Source: Pinisolibacter aquiterrae
Lineage (GTDB): Bacteria; Pseudomonadota; Alphaproteobacteria; Rhizobiales; Ancalomicrobiaceae
DNA: 64,000 nucleotides
Assembly: GCF_019160155.1 (NCBI RefSeq)
Contig: NZ_JAFNIH010000023.1
Coordinates: 62,001-126,000, forward strand
Reading direction: 5' to 3'
Shown: positions 1-13,292 of the stretch, piece after piece
How the letters are laid out: each line of letters opens with the position of its first letter
Position numbering within the stretch: the stretch's first letter is position 1
The notes under the pieces: generated by a model
The model's input: the letters and a program-made list of their open reading frames with translations, nothing else
Told to the model about the DNA's origin: nothing
The model's database searches: none
Translations under genes and position numbers: made by a program

Positions 1-53
1 AGGCGCGCCGTGCAGTTGAGGCCGGGGATCAGCAAAACCGGAATGGACGTCAT
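1..53 (-). CDS. alpha/beta-fold hydrolase, N-terminal fragment (runs off the window)
   Basis: Only the first 17 codons are inside the window. On the minus strand an ATG at position 53 follows a GGAG ribosome-binding site and reads MTSIPVLLIPGLNCTAR. A short hydrophobic strand followed by PGL is how many alpha/beta-fold hydrolases begin (first beta strand, then the oxyanion-hole turn). The rest of the protein, including any catalytic triad, lies left of the window, so the substrate cannot be named. It is divergent from the helicase at 365. The call rests on a short motif and is tentative. Confidence 0.5.
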   Translation of the reverse strand, partial: MTSIPVLLIPGLNCTAR

Positions 54-214
54 CACGTTTACTCCAGGGATGGCCCCCGCCCGGATCGCAGGAGCGGGGT
101 GTAGAGGGCCGGGCCGGCGCGTAGGACGCATCGGCCCCACCGCGACGCCGCCACTATATTGGACGAATCCACTTGGCAAATCTCGGAGCCGTAATGACAC
201 GGCGGCGAATCACG

Positions 215-242
215 TTGACTTTTTCCGCTTCTCGTCTACTTT
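215..242 (+). promoter_or_regulatory. candidate sigma-70 promoter of the helicase gene
   Basis: TTGACT at 215-220 and TACTTT at 237-242 are separated by 16 bp in an unusually AT-rich patch of the 311-bp divergent gap (54-364). Transcription would give a leader of about 110 nt before the helicase ATG. The rest of the gap shows no gene: in-frame extension of the helicase upstream of 356 gives Arg/Pro-rich noise. Confidence 0.4.
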
Positions 243-364
243 GCCGGGCGAGATCTCGCATTGCACAAAAGATTCTGCCCGCCGGACCTCCCCACCCGTC
301 GAGGCGTCCCGAAACGAGGACGTCGCGGGTCGCGAGCCTTCCGTTCCCGGGCCCGATGGGAAAC

Positions 365-1873
<1,509 letters not shown>

Positions 1874-1874
1874 A

Positions 1875-1897
1875 GATCGATCGCGACGCGATCGATC
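1875..1897. repeat. perfect 11-1-11 palindrome just after the helicase stop
   Basis: GATCGATCGCG, one central A, then CGCGATCGATC, beginning one base after the TGA stop. It would form an 11-bp RNA hairpin with almost no loop or a DNA cruciform. There is no T tract, so it is not a classical terminator. A second hairpin (TGCTCAC-ATCAG-GTGAGCA, 1924-1942) follows. The pair may protect or end the helicase mRNA. Confidence 0.6.
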
Positions 1898-2013
1898 ACA
1901 CGAGGCGAGCGATCTCGATCGATTGCTCACATCAGGTGAGCAGCGGCGGGCGCGCCGGGTGCCGCCGCGAAGTCCGTGACGAACCACGAGATTCTCGATT
2001 TCGGCAAAGGTCC

Positions 2014-2028
2014 TTTACCCGAGGTTAA
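2014..2028 (+). promoter_or_regulatory. possible CtrA-like site upstream of the GGDEF gene
   Basis: TTTA-N7-TTAA, one mismatch from the CtrA consensus TTAA-N7-TTAA, about 90 bp before the GGDEF start. TTAA is rare in this GC-rich sequence. One half-site is imperfect and no clear -10 box follows, so this is a lead only. Confidence 0.3.
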
Positions 2029-2116
2029 GTCATTCCTGCGATTCTCCGACCATCCGGGAGGGAGACCGGCAGCGCGGATCGCGAGGTCCGCGTCGTGGGG
2101 TGGGGGACAGAGCGAG

Positions 2117-3178
2117 ATGAGCGACAGGGACGATTTCAAGCGGACGATCGTCTACGGCGAGAACGCCGTCGGCCACCTCCGCAAGAACGAGATTCCCGCG
2201 TATCCGCGCAACTATGAGCTGTGGTACACCTACGCCGCCGGCTTCAACCATGCCTTGAACAAGTCGATCAACGACGTGATCCGTGCCCGTGGCAAGATCT
2301 CGCCGAACGAACTCGACAGGGTCTATGAGCAATACATCGCCCCGACGCGGATCGGCGAACGCATCGACGAAGTCGGCGGGCGTCTGAGCCAAGAGATCAA
2401 CGGCGTCGCCGGTCTGATCGAGACGCAGATGGCGTCGACCTCGATCTATTCGTCGTCGCTGGGCGACGCCAAGACGGCGCTCGCCGGGGCAAAGGACGCG
2501 GTCGCGATCGAATCGATCGTCTCCGGCCTGATGTCCGCGACCCATGAGACCGAGCGGGTCAATCACCAGCTCGAGCGCCAGCTCACGGAATCGCGCCGCC
2601 AGATCGCCGAGCTTCAGGAGAGCCTCGAGGCGATCCGCTACGAGAGCCTCGTCGACGATCTGACCACGCTCGCCAACCGCAAGCATTTCGACCAGTCGCT
2701 CGACCGCATTCTCGCCGAGACCGACCAGTCCGAGACACCGTTCTCGCTGCTCTTCACCGACATCGACCATTTCAAGAAGTTCAACGACACGTTCGGTCAC
2801 CAGACCGGCGATCAGGTGCTGCGCCTGGTGGCACTGGCGGTGAAGCAGAACATCAAGGGCCAGGACATCGCCTTCCGCTACGGCGGCGAGGAGTTCGCGG
2901 TGATCCTGCCGCGCACCGCGCTGGAGCAGTCGGTGGTGGTGGCCGAGCACATCCGCGAGGCGGTGTTTTCCAAGGAGCTGGTGAAGCGGTCGACCGGAGA
3001 GAACCTCGGCCGGATCACCATTTCGATCGGCGTCTCCGAGTGGCGCCCCGGCGACACCGCGCAGTCGATCATCGAACGCGCCGACACCTGCCTCTACGCC
3101 GCCAAGAACGGCGGGCGCAATCAGGTGCGCTGGACGGTCGAGACGCCGACGAACGAGCACGGCTCCAAGGTCGCCTGA
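2117..3178 (+). CDS. diguanylate cyclase (GGDEF), soluble, with degenerate inhibitory site
   Basis: A 353-residue cytoplasmic protein expected to make c-di-GMP from two GTP. Residues 1 to about 140 are a helical N-terminal region opening SDRDDFKRTIVYGENAVGH, a pattern I associate with alphaproteobacterial diguanylate cyclases. A short heptad-like helix (about 145-175) links it to the GGDEF domain (about 180-345). The active loop is GGEEF at 256-260, and the metal-binding FTDIDHFKKFND segment is intact. The inhibitory I-site RxxD, nine residues before GGEEF in family members, reads KGQD, so product inhibition may be weakened. The start was placed at the ATG of MSDRDDF, where conserved-looking sequence begins; a longer in-frame reading from 1976 has no such character. 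No transmembrane segments. Confidence 0.9.
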   Translation: MSDRDDFKRTIVYGENAVGHLRKNEIPAYPRNYELWYTYAAGFNHALNKSINDVIRARGKISPNELDRVYEQYIAPTRIGERIDEVGGRLSQEINGVAGLIETQMASTSIYSSSLGDAKTALAGAKDAVAIESIVSGLMSATHETERVNHQLERQLTESRRQIAELQESLEAIRYESLVDDLTTLANRKHFDQSLDRILAETDQSETPFSLLFTDIDHFKKFNDTFGHQTGDQVLRLVALAVKQNIKGQDIAFRYGGEEFAVILPRTALEQSVVVAEHIREAVFSKELVKRSTGENLGRITISIGVSEWRPGDTAQSIIERADTCLYAAKNGGRNQVRWTVETPTNEHGSKVA

Positions 3179-3204
3179 GCGCCCTCGCCGCCTTCGAAAC
3201 ACGA

Positions 3205-3230
3205 AACGCCCGGCCTCACGGCCGGGCGTT
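3205..3230 (+). terminator. rho-independent terminator
   Basis: AACGCCCGGCC, loop TCAC, GGCCGGGCGTT, followed by CTTCGTTT. It lies between the convergent GGDEF and cyclophilin genes. The 11-bp stem is symmetric and may act in both directions. Confidence 0.85.
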
Positions 3231-3256
3231 CTTCGTTTCCGCACCCTGGCGGGCGG

Positions 3257-3814
3257 TCACTTCACGTCGGCGGCGACCTGCAGCTTCACGATCACATCGG
3301 GATCGTCGACCATGCCGTTGGCCTCCTTCGGCCCCTTCTTGATCTGGTCGACGAATTCCATGCCGGAGACGACCTGACCGAAGGCGGTGTAGTTGCCGTT
3401 CAGGAAGGCACCGTCGGCGAACATGATGAAGAACTGCGAGTTGGCCGAGTTCGGGTTCGACGAGCGGGCCATGCCGAGCGTGCCGCGCTCGAATGGCATC
3501 GGATTGAACTCGGCGCGCAGATCGGGCAGGTCGGAGCCGCCGGTGCCGTCGCCCTTGGGGTCGCCGGTCTGGGCCATGAAGCCGGCGATGACGCGGTGGA
3601 ACTTGAGCCCGTCGTAGAAGCCGCGACGCGCCAGCGTCTTGATGCGCTCGACGTGCTTGGGGGCGACGTCGGGGCGCAGGCGGATCGTCACCGTCCCGGA
3701 CTTCAGGGTGAGGATCAGCATGTTCTCGCGATCGTTGGCGGCGGGCGGCACGGCCTCGGCCACGGCGATCAGCGGCAGGGAGGCGATGGCGGCGAGCACG
3801 GTTCTGCGAAGCAA
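3257..3814 (-). CDS. periplasmic peptidyl-prolyl cis-trans isomerase (cyclophilin)
   Basis: A 185-residue cyclophilin that speeds cis-trans isomerisation of X-Pro bonds. The N-terminus (MLRRTVLAAIASLPLIAVAEA) is a Sec signal peptide, which places it in the periplasm. The catalytic core shows FHRVI, then FMAQTGDP, GTGG, MAR and NSANSQFFI, all typical active-site elements. It lies downstream of coaD (37-nt gap) on the same strand and probably shares its transcript; coaD-cyclophilin linkage is usual in Rhizobiales. Only one cyclophilin is present here, where some relatives carry a secreted and a cytoplasmic copy in tandem. Confidence 0.92.
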   Translation of the reverse strand: MLRRTVLAAIASLPLIAVAEAVPPAANDRENMLILTLKSGTVTIRLRPDVAPKHVERIKTLARRGFYDGLKFHRVIAGFMAQTGDPKGDGTGGSDLPDLRAEFNPMPFERGTLGMARSSNPNSANSQFFIMFADGAFLNGNYTAFGQVVSGMEFVDQIKKGPKEANGMVDDPDVIVKLQVAADVK

Positions 3815-3850
3815 GGGATGTCCTCCCGTTGGGGCCTTCTCGGCCGGACC

Positions 3851-4384
3851 TCAGGTTCGGGCGGCGCGGCGCGCGGCCAGTCGTTCGGCGACGGCGGCGG
3901 GCACGAAGGAGCCGACCGCCCCGCCCATCACCGCGATCTGGCGCACCAGCGTGGCGGTGATGTGGCGCACGCCGGGCGAAGCCGGCAGAAACAGCGTGCG
4001 GATCTCCGGCGCCATGGCGCCGTTCATGCCGGCCATCTGCATTTCGTAGTCGAGGTCGGTGCCGTCGCGCAGGCCGCGCACGATGGCGACCGCGCCGGCG
4101 CGCCGGGCCGCCTCGACCACGAGATCGTCGAAGGCGACGACCTCGACGCGGGCCTGATCGACGCCGAGGGCCGCGACCGTCTCGCGGATCATCTCGACGC
4201 GCTCCTCGAAGGTGAACATCGGCTTCTTGCCGGGATGGACACCGATGCCGATCACCAGCCGGTCGGCGAGATCGAGCGCCTGGGCGATCACGTCGACATG
4301 GCCGTTGGTGACCGGGTCGAAGGAGCCCGAATAGAGCAGCGTCCTCGGGGTCTCACCGGATGTCGCGCGTGTCGTGGACGTCAT
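3851..4384 (-). CDS. coaD: phosphopantetheine adenylyltransferase
   Basis: A 177-residue enzyme of coenzyme A synthesis: 4'-phosphopantetheine plus ATP gives dephospho-CoA and pyrophosphate. The nucleotidyltransferase signature [11 protein letters not shown], containing the T/HxGH motif, starts about 18 residues in. [12 protein letters not shown] and the C-terminal HITATLVR element are also present. The start at 4384 ([10 protein letters not shown]) gives a slightly long N-terminus compared with the usual 160-170 residues; upstream in-frame sequence to 4471 is Arg/Pro-rich and unlikely to be translated. It is separated from gyrA, on the same strand, by an unusual 788-bp intergenic region. Confidence 0.93.
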   Translation of the reverse strand: MTSTTRATSGETPRTLLYSGSFDPVTNGHVDVIAQALDLADRLVIGIGVHPGKKPMFTFEERVEMIRETVAALGVDQARVEVVAFDDLVVEAARRAGAVAIVRGLRDGTDLDYEMQMAGMNGAMAPEIRTLFLPASPGVRHITATLVRQIAVMGGAVGSFVPAAVAERLAARRAART

Positions 4385-4653
4385 GGGCGTCACGGCCCTC
4401 CCTGGCCTTCGCGGCGATTCGCCGAGGGTCGACGCGCCGTCTCGTTCCCGTCTTATACCAATCTCACGCAATCCGAACTCGTCCGAATTTCATGAGCCTC
4501 ACGGCCGGCCGGCCGACGCCCGGTCGCGCTCGACGGCTGCGCGCCCTCCCCGCGCGCCGCGCGCCTCGGCGTCGCGAGATTTCGCCGGCTTTGTTGCTTC
4601 GTCGGCGATCCACGAAACACGATTTCGCTGCGGCGCAAAACTATACACATGTC

Positions 4654-4929
4654 CCGACGTTACTTTCACTCTCGTCCGAAGGGACCGCCCATCCGCACCG
4701 ACCGCCATCGGCCGGAGATGCGGAGAGTTCCGGGTTCTCCCGACCCGGAATTCTCATCGGACCAGCGTCGCCCGTTCCCTCCTGGGGCGACGTCCTCCTT
4801 CCGCCAGGCCCGCCGCGGAAGACGGCATTCGAAGCCGTTCGACCCGACGGCTTCTCACGGTCAGCGGCCTGCCATCCGGCCGCCACCTCGGAGGGCGTGT
4901 TCTCCCGACGAACACGCCCTCTCTTTTGT
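4654..4929 (+). ncRNA. candidate multi-hairpin small RNA with anti-SD-like loops
   Basis: The coaD-gyrA gap has no credible gene. It has a run of hairpins whose loops are C-rich on the plus strand: 4728-4750 (8-bp stem, loop TCTCCCG), 4766-4792 (8-bp stem, loop GTTCCCTCCTG), 4831-4854 (8-bp stem, loop TCGACCCG) and 4891-4921 (11-bp stem, loop CTCCCGACG). The last is followed by TCTTTTGTC and so looks like an intrinsic terminator. Stems differ in sequence while the loops stay alike, which suggests selection on RNA. An AT-rich box (CTATACA, 4641-4647) could be a -10 element, but no good -35 is seen, so the 5' end given is a guess. Anti-SD loops of this kind are known from CcsR/cuckoo and alpha-r14 sRNAs; membership is inference. 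Confidence 0.4.
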
Positions 4930-5077
4930 CTCAGGCCGCAAGGCCGTCCGAGACTGCGCAGCGCCTCCCACCGGCGACGCGCAGAGGGAGGGCGTGTTCT
5001 CCCGACACGACACGCCCTCCCGCCCTTCCTTCCCCCTCCCCCTCGCCGACCCCGACGACGTCTCCCCCCGGACGTCG
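4890..5077 (+). repeat. duplicated hairpin with shared TTCTCCCGAC loop, plus a third C-loop hairpin
   Basis: GGAGGGCGTGTTCTCCCGAC occurs exactly at 4890-4909 and again at 4987-5006. Each copy is completed to a hairpin by a downstream CACGCCCTC arm (ending at 4921 and 5020). A further hairpin at 5056-5077 (CGACGTC, loop TCCCCCCG, GACGTCG) has an unrelated stem but again a C-rich loop. This continues the hairpin run described at 4654-4929 toward the gyrA terminator. Confidence 0.6.
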
Positions 5078-5111
5078 CGCGGGGTCCCGGCGCCGTCCCG
5101 AGGCCACGAAC

Positions 5112-5147
5112 GAAAGAGCCCGCTCCTCGGCAGGAGCGGGCTCTTTC
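5112..5147 (-). terminator. rho-independent terminator of gyrA
   Basis: A 16-bp perfect stem (GAAAGAGCCCGCTCCT and its complement) with a 4-nt loop, 25 bp past the gyrA stop. The ends of the stem supply the T-rich tail on the minus strand (CTCTTTC). Confidence 0.85.
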
Positions 5148-5172
5148 CATTCGGGATGCCGTCACATGGCGA

Positions 5173-7905
<2,733 letters not shown>

Positions 7906-7952
7906 AGGCGTCTCTTTCTTTCCACGAAACCGCTTTCGGCGTGATCCGTCTC

Positions 7953-7980
7953 CTTAGACGATTCCGTCCGCGAAAGCCAA
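7953..7980 (-). promoter_or_regulatory. candidate gyrA promoter
   Basis: On the minus strand TTGGCT (7975-7980) and TCTAAG (7953-7958) are spaced by 16 bp, about 50 bp before the gyrA start in the gyrA-marC divergent gap. Each box matches the consensus only partly. Confidence 0.35.
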
Positions 7981-8122
7981 TCGCAGGGCCGATTTTCCAA
8001 GGAAATCATGCCCGCGCGGGGGGCCGAGACCGCCCCTTCCGCGAGCTTCGGCGAGGAACGAGGCGACCCGGTGGCCGAGGCGTGATAGAGATCGCCGATC
8101 CAGGCGCGGGACCCTTCCGATC

Positions 8123-8746
8123 ATGCTCGATTTTCTGCTCGAAGCCTTCGTGACCCTGTTCGTGACCGTCGATCCGCTGGGTCTGGCGCCGCTCTTCATC
8201 GGGCTGACCGCCGGGATGAGCGCGGCCGACCGGCGGCACGTCGCGTTGCGCGCCACCGCGATCGCCACCGTGGTCCTGGTCCTGTTCGCCCTCGTCGGCG
8301 CCAAGCTCCTGTCGCTGCTCGGTATTTCTCTGCCGGCCTTCCGCATCGCCGGCGGCCTTCTGCTCTTCTACACCGCCTTCCAGATGGTGTTCTCGCAGAA
8401 GGAGCCGCGCGACAAGTCCGACGCCGACCGGGCGGTGACGCTCGACCACATCCGCGACATCGCCGCCTTCCCGCTGGCGATCCCGCTGCTCGCCGGCCCG
8501 GGCGCGATCTCGGCGACCATCCTCGCGGCCTCCAAGGCACCGACGCTGACCGCCTACGGCGCCTTCATCGGCCTGATCGTCGCCGTGATGGGGCTCGGTC
8601 TTCTCGTCTTCCTCGCCGCCGATCCGATCGATCGCCGCATCGGCGAGACCGGCCGCGTGGTGATCGGCCGACTGCTCGGCCTCCTGCTCGCCGCGCTCGC
8701 GGTTCAGTTCGTCGCCGACGGCATCAAGGCGATCCTGATCGGCTGA
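8123..8746 (+). CDS. MarC family (UPF0056) integral membrane protein
   Basis: A 207-residue inner-membrane protein with about six hydrophobic segments, beginning MLDFLLEAFVTLFVTVDPLGLAPLF. Family hallmarks are the TVDPLGLAPLF motif in the first segment and FPLAIPLLAGPGAISATI in the middle. Despite the name, MarC proteins have not been shown to cause multiple antibiotic resistance and their function is unknown. The gene stands alone, divergent from gyrA and convergent with ssb across a 211-bp gap with no further feature. Confidence 0.88.
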   Translation: MLDFLLEAFVTLFVTVDPLGLAPLFIGLTAGMSAADRRHVALRATAIATVVLVLFALVGAKLLSLLGISLPAFRIAGGLLLFYTAFQMVFSQKEPRDKSDADRAVTLDHIRDIAAFPLAIPLLAGPGAISATILAASKAPTLTAYGAFIGLIVAVMGLGLLVFLAADPIDRRIGETGRVVIGRLLGLLLAALAVQFVADGIKAILIG

Positions 8747-8957
8747 AGTCGACCGGGCAGGCGCTCCCCCGAGTTCGGTCATACGGCCCCGACCCGGCGA
8801 GACCGGCGGCCGTCCGGCCCGTCTCGCAAAGCCCGGCCCGAGGCCGCGCGACCGGCGTCCGATCGCGCCGGCAGGCCCGCCGTCGAGCACGCGCTTCGCT
8901 TCGTCGAGAGCACTCCGCCCCGAAGTCCCGACGGCCGTCCGCCGGCCGCTCGTCGGC

Positions 8958-9527
8958 TCAGAACGGAATCTCGTCGTCCATGTCGGAGGCCGGAGGCGGC
9001 GCATAGCCGCCCGAACGGCCTCCGCCCGTCGACGAACCGCCGCGCGACGCACCACCCGAGCCGGCACGCGGCGCGGCCGACCGGCCGCCGCCGTAGCCAC
9101 CCGAACCGCCGCCGAAGTCGGAGCCGCCGCCGAAGTCGTCCGACGGCATGCCGCCACCGGCCCCGCCGCGACCGCCGGGGCCGTCGAGCATGGTGAGGGT
9201 CGAATTGAAGCCCTGGAGGACGATCTCGGTGGAGTAGCGCTTCTGGCCCTGCTGGTCTTCCCATTCGCGGGTCTGGAGCTGGCCCTCGATATAGACCTTG
9301 GCGCCCTTCTTCAGATACTGCTCGGCGACCTTGGCGAGGCCCTCGGAGAAGATCACCACGCGGTGCCATTCGGTGCGCTCGCGCCGTTCGCCGGAATTGC
9401 GATCGCGCCAGCTCTCGGAGGTGGCGATGCGCAGGTTGACGATCGGACGGCCGTCCTGGGTGCGGCGGATCTCCGGATCGGCGCCGAGATTGCCGACGAG
9501 AATGACCTTGTTGACGCTTCCGGACAT
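8958..9527 (-). CDS. ssb: single-stranded DNA-binding protein
   Basis: A 189-residue SSB that coats single-stranded DNA in replication, recombination and repair. The OB fold covers about residues 1-110 ([18 protein letters not shown] at the start; EWHRVVIF within). A long Gly/Ser-rich flexible linker follows, and the acidic tip MDDEIPF is the docking site for partner proteins. The start at 9527 was chosen because MSGSVNKV follows a GAGGAGGG ribosome-binding site. It is divergent from uvrA, as in E. coli, and shares a 392-bp intergenic region containing a LexA box. Confidence 0.96.
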   Translation of the reverse strand: MSGSVNKVILVGNLGADPEIRRTQDGRPIVNLRIATSESWRDRNSGERRERTEWHRVVIFSEGLAKVAEQYLKKGAKVYIEGQLQTREWEDQQGQKRYSTEIVLQGFNSTLTMLDGPGGRGGAGGGMPSDDFGGGSDFGGGSGGYGGGRSAAPRAGSGGASRGGSSTGGGRSGGYAPPPASDMDDEIPF

Positions 9528-9788
9528 GACACCCTCCTCGGCGGCCGCGACGGCGCACCCTCTCCGAGCCACGCCGATCCAGCGGCGGACGCGCCCGGCG
9601 ACCTCATCCCTACCCTCTAGACCTTCCGGACGGTCGCGGCGACCACCCGCACGGCCGGGAGGGGTACCGGCAGGCGGTTTTCCACAAGCGGTCCTCTCCC
9701 GGAGCCGGAAACGATGCCCCCTCGACGGGGACGGTGGCGCCGTGCTCTAAAATGCCGCCGCTCGATCCGGGCGAGACCTCTTGTCTTC

Positions 9789-9803
9789 GTTCTCATTCTG
9801 TTC
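9789..9803 (+). promoter_or_regulatory. LexA (SOS) box of uvrA
   Basis: GTTCTCATTCTGTTC is an exact match to the alphaproteobacterial LexA site GTTC-N7-GTTC, a direct repeat unlike the E. coli palindrome. It sits 116 bp before the uvrA start and 261 bp from the ssb start. The spacing favours uvrA, but ssb could be co-controlled. Nothing else in the 9528-9919 gap resembles a gene. Confidence 0.8.
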
Positions 9804-9919
9804 TATCGATTTCCCGGAGCGAGCGCAAGGCGGAATCGACGAGGCGGCATGCCGGAGCCGGGCGCGGATTGCCCCCGGACGAGGGCGGCGGGATCGAGCG
9901 AGCCCGCGCGGGAGACGAC

Positions 9920-12910
9920 ATGAGCGAGCGGACCAGCAAGCAGCGATCGGCGAAGCGGAGCGGGAGCGAGGCGGCGCCGACCGGCGCGGCGGCGGAGCGC
10001 GAGGCGGCGGCGATCGCCACGAAACAGTTGTTCGATCACGCCCGCAAGACGATCTCGATCCGCGGCGCGCGCGAGCACAATCTGAAGAACGTCGATCTCG
10101 ACCTGCCGCGCGACAGCCTGGTGGTGATGACCGGGCTCTCCGGGTCGGGCAAGTCGTCGCTCGCCTTCGACACGATCTATGCCGAGGGTCAGCGCCGCTA
10201 CGTCGAGAGCCTCTCGGCCTATGCCCGCCAGTTCCTCGAGATGATGCAGAAGCCGGACGTCGATCAGATCGACGGCCTTTCGCCGGCGATCTCGATCGAG
10301 CAGAAGACGACGTCGAAGAACCCGCGTTCGACGGTGGGGACCGTCACCGAGATCTACGACTACATGCGCCTTCTCTTCGCGCGCATCGGCGTGCCCTATT
10401 CGCCGGCGACCGGCCTGCCGATCGAGAGCCAGACCATCAGCCAGATGGTCGACCGGGTGCTGGCGTTGCCGGAGGGATCGCGGCTCCTGCTGCTGGCGCC
10501 GGTGGTGCGCGGGCGCAAGGGCGAGTATCGCAAGGAGTTGCTCGACTTCCAGAAGAAGGGCTTCCAGCGCGTCAAGATCGACGGTCGGTTGCTCGAGATC
10601 GGCGAGGCGCCGGCGCTCGACAAGAAGCTGAAGCACGACATCGAGGTGGTGGTCGACCGGATCGTCGTCCGGCCGGACATGGCGACCCGGCTCGCCGACA
10701 GTTTCCAGACCGCGCTGGCGCTCGCCGACGGCATCGCCTTCGTCGAATTCGCCGACCAGACGGACGACGCGGGCCAGCCGAAGCGGCTGGTCTTCTCCGA
10801 GAAGTTCGCCTGTCCGGTCTCCGGCTTCACCATCGCCGAGATCGAGCCGCGGCTCTTCTCCTTCAACAATCCGTTCGGGGCGTGCCCGACCTGCGGCGGC
10901 CTCGGCACGGAGCAGAAGATCGATCCGGATCTCGTCGTGCCGGATCCCTCGCTGTCGCTCGCCAAGGGGGCGATCGCGCCCTGGGCGAAGTCGGCCTCGC
11001 CCTTCTACGGCCAGACGCTCGAGGCGCTCGCGGCGCATTACGGGTTCTCGATGACGGCACCGTGGCGCGACCTGCCGGAGGCGGCGCATCGCGCCATCCT
11101 CTACGGCACCGGGCGCGAGGCGGTGGAATTCGCCTATGACGACGGGCTGCGTCACCACAAGACGCGCAAGACCTTCGAAGGGCTGATCCCGAATTTCGAA
11201 CGGCGGTGGCGCGAGACCGAGTCGGAATGGTCGCGCGAGGAGATCGAGCGCTATTTCGCGACGACGCCGTGCCGCGATTGCGGGGGCCATCGGCTGAAGC
11301 CCGAGGCGCTCGCGGTGAAGATCGACGGGATCCACATCGGCGAGGTCTCGGCGATGTCGATCCGGGGCGCGCTGCCGTGGTTCCTCGGCCTGCCCGAGCG
11401 GCTGACGCCCAAGCAGAACGAGATCGCGGCGCGCATTCTCAAGGAGATCCGCGAGCGTCTGCAGTTCCTCGACGACGTCGGCCTCGACTATCTCACCCTC
11501 GCCCGCAATTCCGGCACGCTGTCGGGCGGCGAGAGCCAGCGCATCCGGCTCGCCTCGCAGATCGGTTCGGGGCTGACCGGCGTGCTCTACGTGCTCGACG
11601 AGCCGTCGATCGGCCTGCATCAGCGCGACAACGAGCGCCTGCTCGAGACGCTCAAGCACCTGCGCGACCTCGGCAACACGGTGATCGTGGTCGAGCACGA
11701 CGAGGACGCCATTCTCGCCGCCGACTATGTGGTCGACGTCGGGCCCGGCGCGGGCGTGCACGGCGGCGAGATCGTCGCGCGCGGCACGCCGGCGGAGATC
11801 ATGGCCGACCCGAAGTCGCTGACCGGGCGCTATCTCTCCGGCGACCTGATGGTGCCGGTGCCGAAGAAGCGGCGGCGGATCGATCCGGGGCGAGCGATCA
11901 AGGTCGTCGGCGCGCGCGGCAACAATCTGAAGTCGGTCACGGCCGAGATTCCGATGGGGGTCTTCACCTGCGTCACCGGCGTCTCGGGCGGCGGCAAGTC
12001 GACCTTCCTGATCGACACGCTGTTCCGGGCGGTGGCGCGCAAGCTCAACGGCGCCAAGGACAATCCGGCGCCGCACGATCGCATCGAGGGGCTCGAGCTG
12101 CTCGACAAGGTGATCGACATCGACCAGTCGCCGATCGGGCGGACGCCGCGCTCCAATCCGGCCACCTATACCGGCGCCTTTACGCCGATCCGCGAATGGT
12201 TCGCCGGCCTGCCGGAGGCCAAGGCGCGCGGCTACGAGCCGGGGCGGTTCTCGTTCAACGTCAAGGGCGGGCGCTGCGAGGCGTGCCAGGGCGACGGCGT
12301 CATCAAGATCGAGATGCACTTCCTCCCGGACGTCTACGTGACCTGCGACACCTGCAAGGGCAAGCGCTACAATCGCGAGACGCTGGAGGTGGTCTACAAG
12401 GGCAAGTCGATCGCCGACGTGCTCGACATGACGGTCGACGAGGGCGTCGCCTTCTTCGCGGCGATGCCGGGGATCCGCGACAAGCTCGAGACCCTGTCGC
12501 GGGTCGGGCTCGGCTACGTCCACATCGGCCAGCAGGCGACGACGCTGTCGGGCGGCGAGGCGCAGCGCGTCAAGCTCTCCAAGGAGCTGGCGCGCAAGTC
12601 GACCGGGCGCACGCTCTACATCCTCGACGAGCCGACCACCGGCCTTCATTTCCACGACGTCGCCAAGCTGCTCGAGGTGCTGCACGAACTGGTCGATCAG
12701 GGCAACACGGTGGTGGTGATCGAGCACAATCTCGAGGTGATCAAGACCGCCGACTGGATCGTCGATCTGGGGCCGGAAGGCGGCGACGGCGGCGGCGAGA
12801 TCGTCGCGGTCGGGCGCCCCGAGGACGTCGCGGCGGAACCACGCAGCCATACCGGACATTTCCTCGCGGAATTGCTCGAACGACGTCCGCCACGCCGGAC
12901 TCGCGCCTGA
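9920..12910 (+). CDS. uvrA: excinuclease ABC subunit A
   Basis: A 996-residue damage-recognition ATPase of nucleotide excision repair, which works with UvrB. It has two ABC ATPase modules. The first Walker A is GLSGSGKS (about 72-79) with signature [12 protein letters not shown]. The second Walker A is GVSGGGKST (about 689) with [15 protein letters not shown]. Zinc fingers are visible as CPVSGF...CPTCGG in the first half and CEACQGDG...CDTCKGK in the second. The start at 9920 ([10 protein letters not shown]) follows GGGAGACG; an in-frame extension upstream would overlap the LexA box and is not credible. The ~35 residues before the first domain are low complexity. SOS control is expected from the LexA box at 9789. 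Confidence 0.97.
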   Translation: MSERTSKQRSAKRSGSEAAPTGAAAEREAAAIATKQLFDHARKTISIRGAREHNLKNVDLDLPRDSLVVMTGLSGSGKSSLAFDTIYAEGQRRYVESLSAYARQFLEMMQKPDVDQIDGLSPAISIEQKTTSKNPRSTVGTVTEIYDYMRLLFARIGVPYSPATGLPIESQTISQMVDRVLALPEGSRLLLLAPVVRGRKGEYRKELLDFQKKGFQRVKIDGRLLEIGEAPALDKKLKHDIEVVVDRIVVRPDMATRLADSFQTALALADGIAFVEFADQTDDAGQPKRLVFSEKFACPVSGFTIAEIEPRLFSFNNPFGACPTCGGLGTEQKIDPDLVVPDPSLSLAKGAIAPWAKSASPFYGQTLEALAAHYGFSMTAPWRDLPEAAHRAILYGTGREAVEFAYDDGLRHHKTRKTFEGLIPNFERRWRETESEWSREEIERYFATTPCRDCGGHRLKPEALAVKIDGIHIGEVSAMSIRGALPWFLGLPERLTPKQNEIAARILKEIRERLQFLDDVGLDYLTLARNSGTLSGGESQRIRLASQIGSGLTGVLYVLDEPSIGLHQRDNERLLETLKHLRDLGNTVIVVEHDEDAILAADYVVDVGPGAGVHGGEIVARGTPAEIMADPKSLTGRYLSGDLMVPVPKKRRRIDPGRAIKVVGARGNNLKSVTAEIPMGVFTCVTGVSGGGKSTFLIDTLFRAVARKLNGAKDNPAPHDRIEGLELLDKVIDIDQSPIGRTPRSNPATYTGAFTPIREWFAGLPEAKARGYEPGRFSFNVKGGRCEACQGDGVIKIEMHFLPDVYVTCDTCKGKRYNRETLEVVYKGKSIADVLDMTVDEGVAFFAAMPGIRDKLETLSRVGLGYVHIGQQATTLSGGEAQRVKLSKELARKSTGRTLYILDEPTTGLHFHDVAKLLEVLHELVDQGNTVVVIEHNLEVIKTADWIVDLGPEGGDGGGEIVAVGRPEDVAAEPRSHTGHFLAELLERRPPRRTRA

Positions 12911-13292
12911 GGCGCGGCCTCGGACGAGACGGACGTCAACGGAAGACCGCTCGAGCGCGGCGGCGGGATCGCGAGGCGCAGCCGGTTCCGCTTTCGCGGC
13001 CGGCCGGCGGCGCTGGGGACATTTATGCCTGTGGCCCTTCGAGCCTGCGGCGCGGAGCCCAATGTCGGGACCGCGTGAGCCGACGGCGCCGGGCAACCGA
13101 ACGACGGAGCACGGCCGCAGTCGTCCCCCTCGTCTCCCCCCCTCGCCGTTTCGGATCGGGCTGCGCGGGCCCCGACGATTTCGTCTCCAAGAGCCGGTCG
13201 CGCCGACGCGACCGACCTCGGTCTCACGTGTCGCGTCCGGTCGTGTGACCTCGCCTCCCCCGGGCGCGCACGTCGATCCCTTCCCGCCGGCG

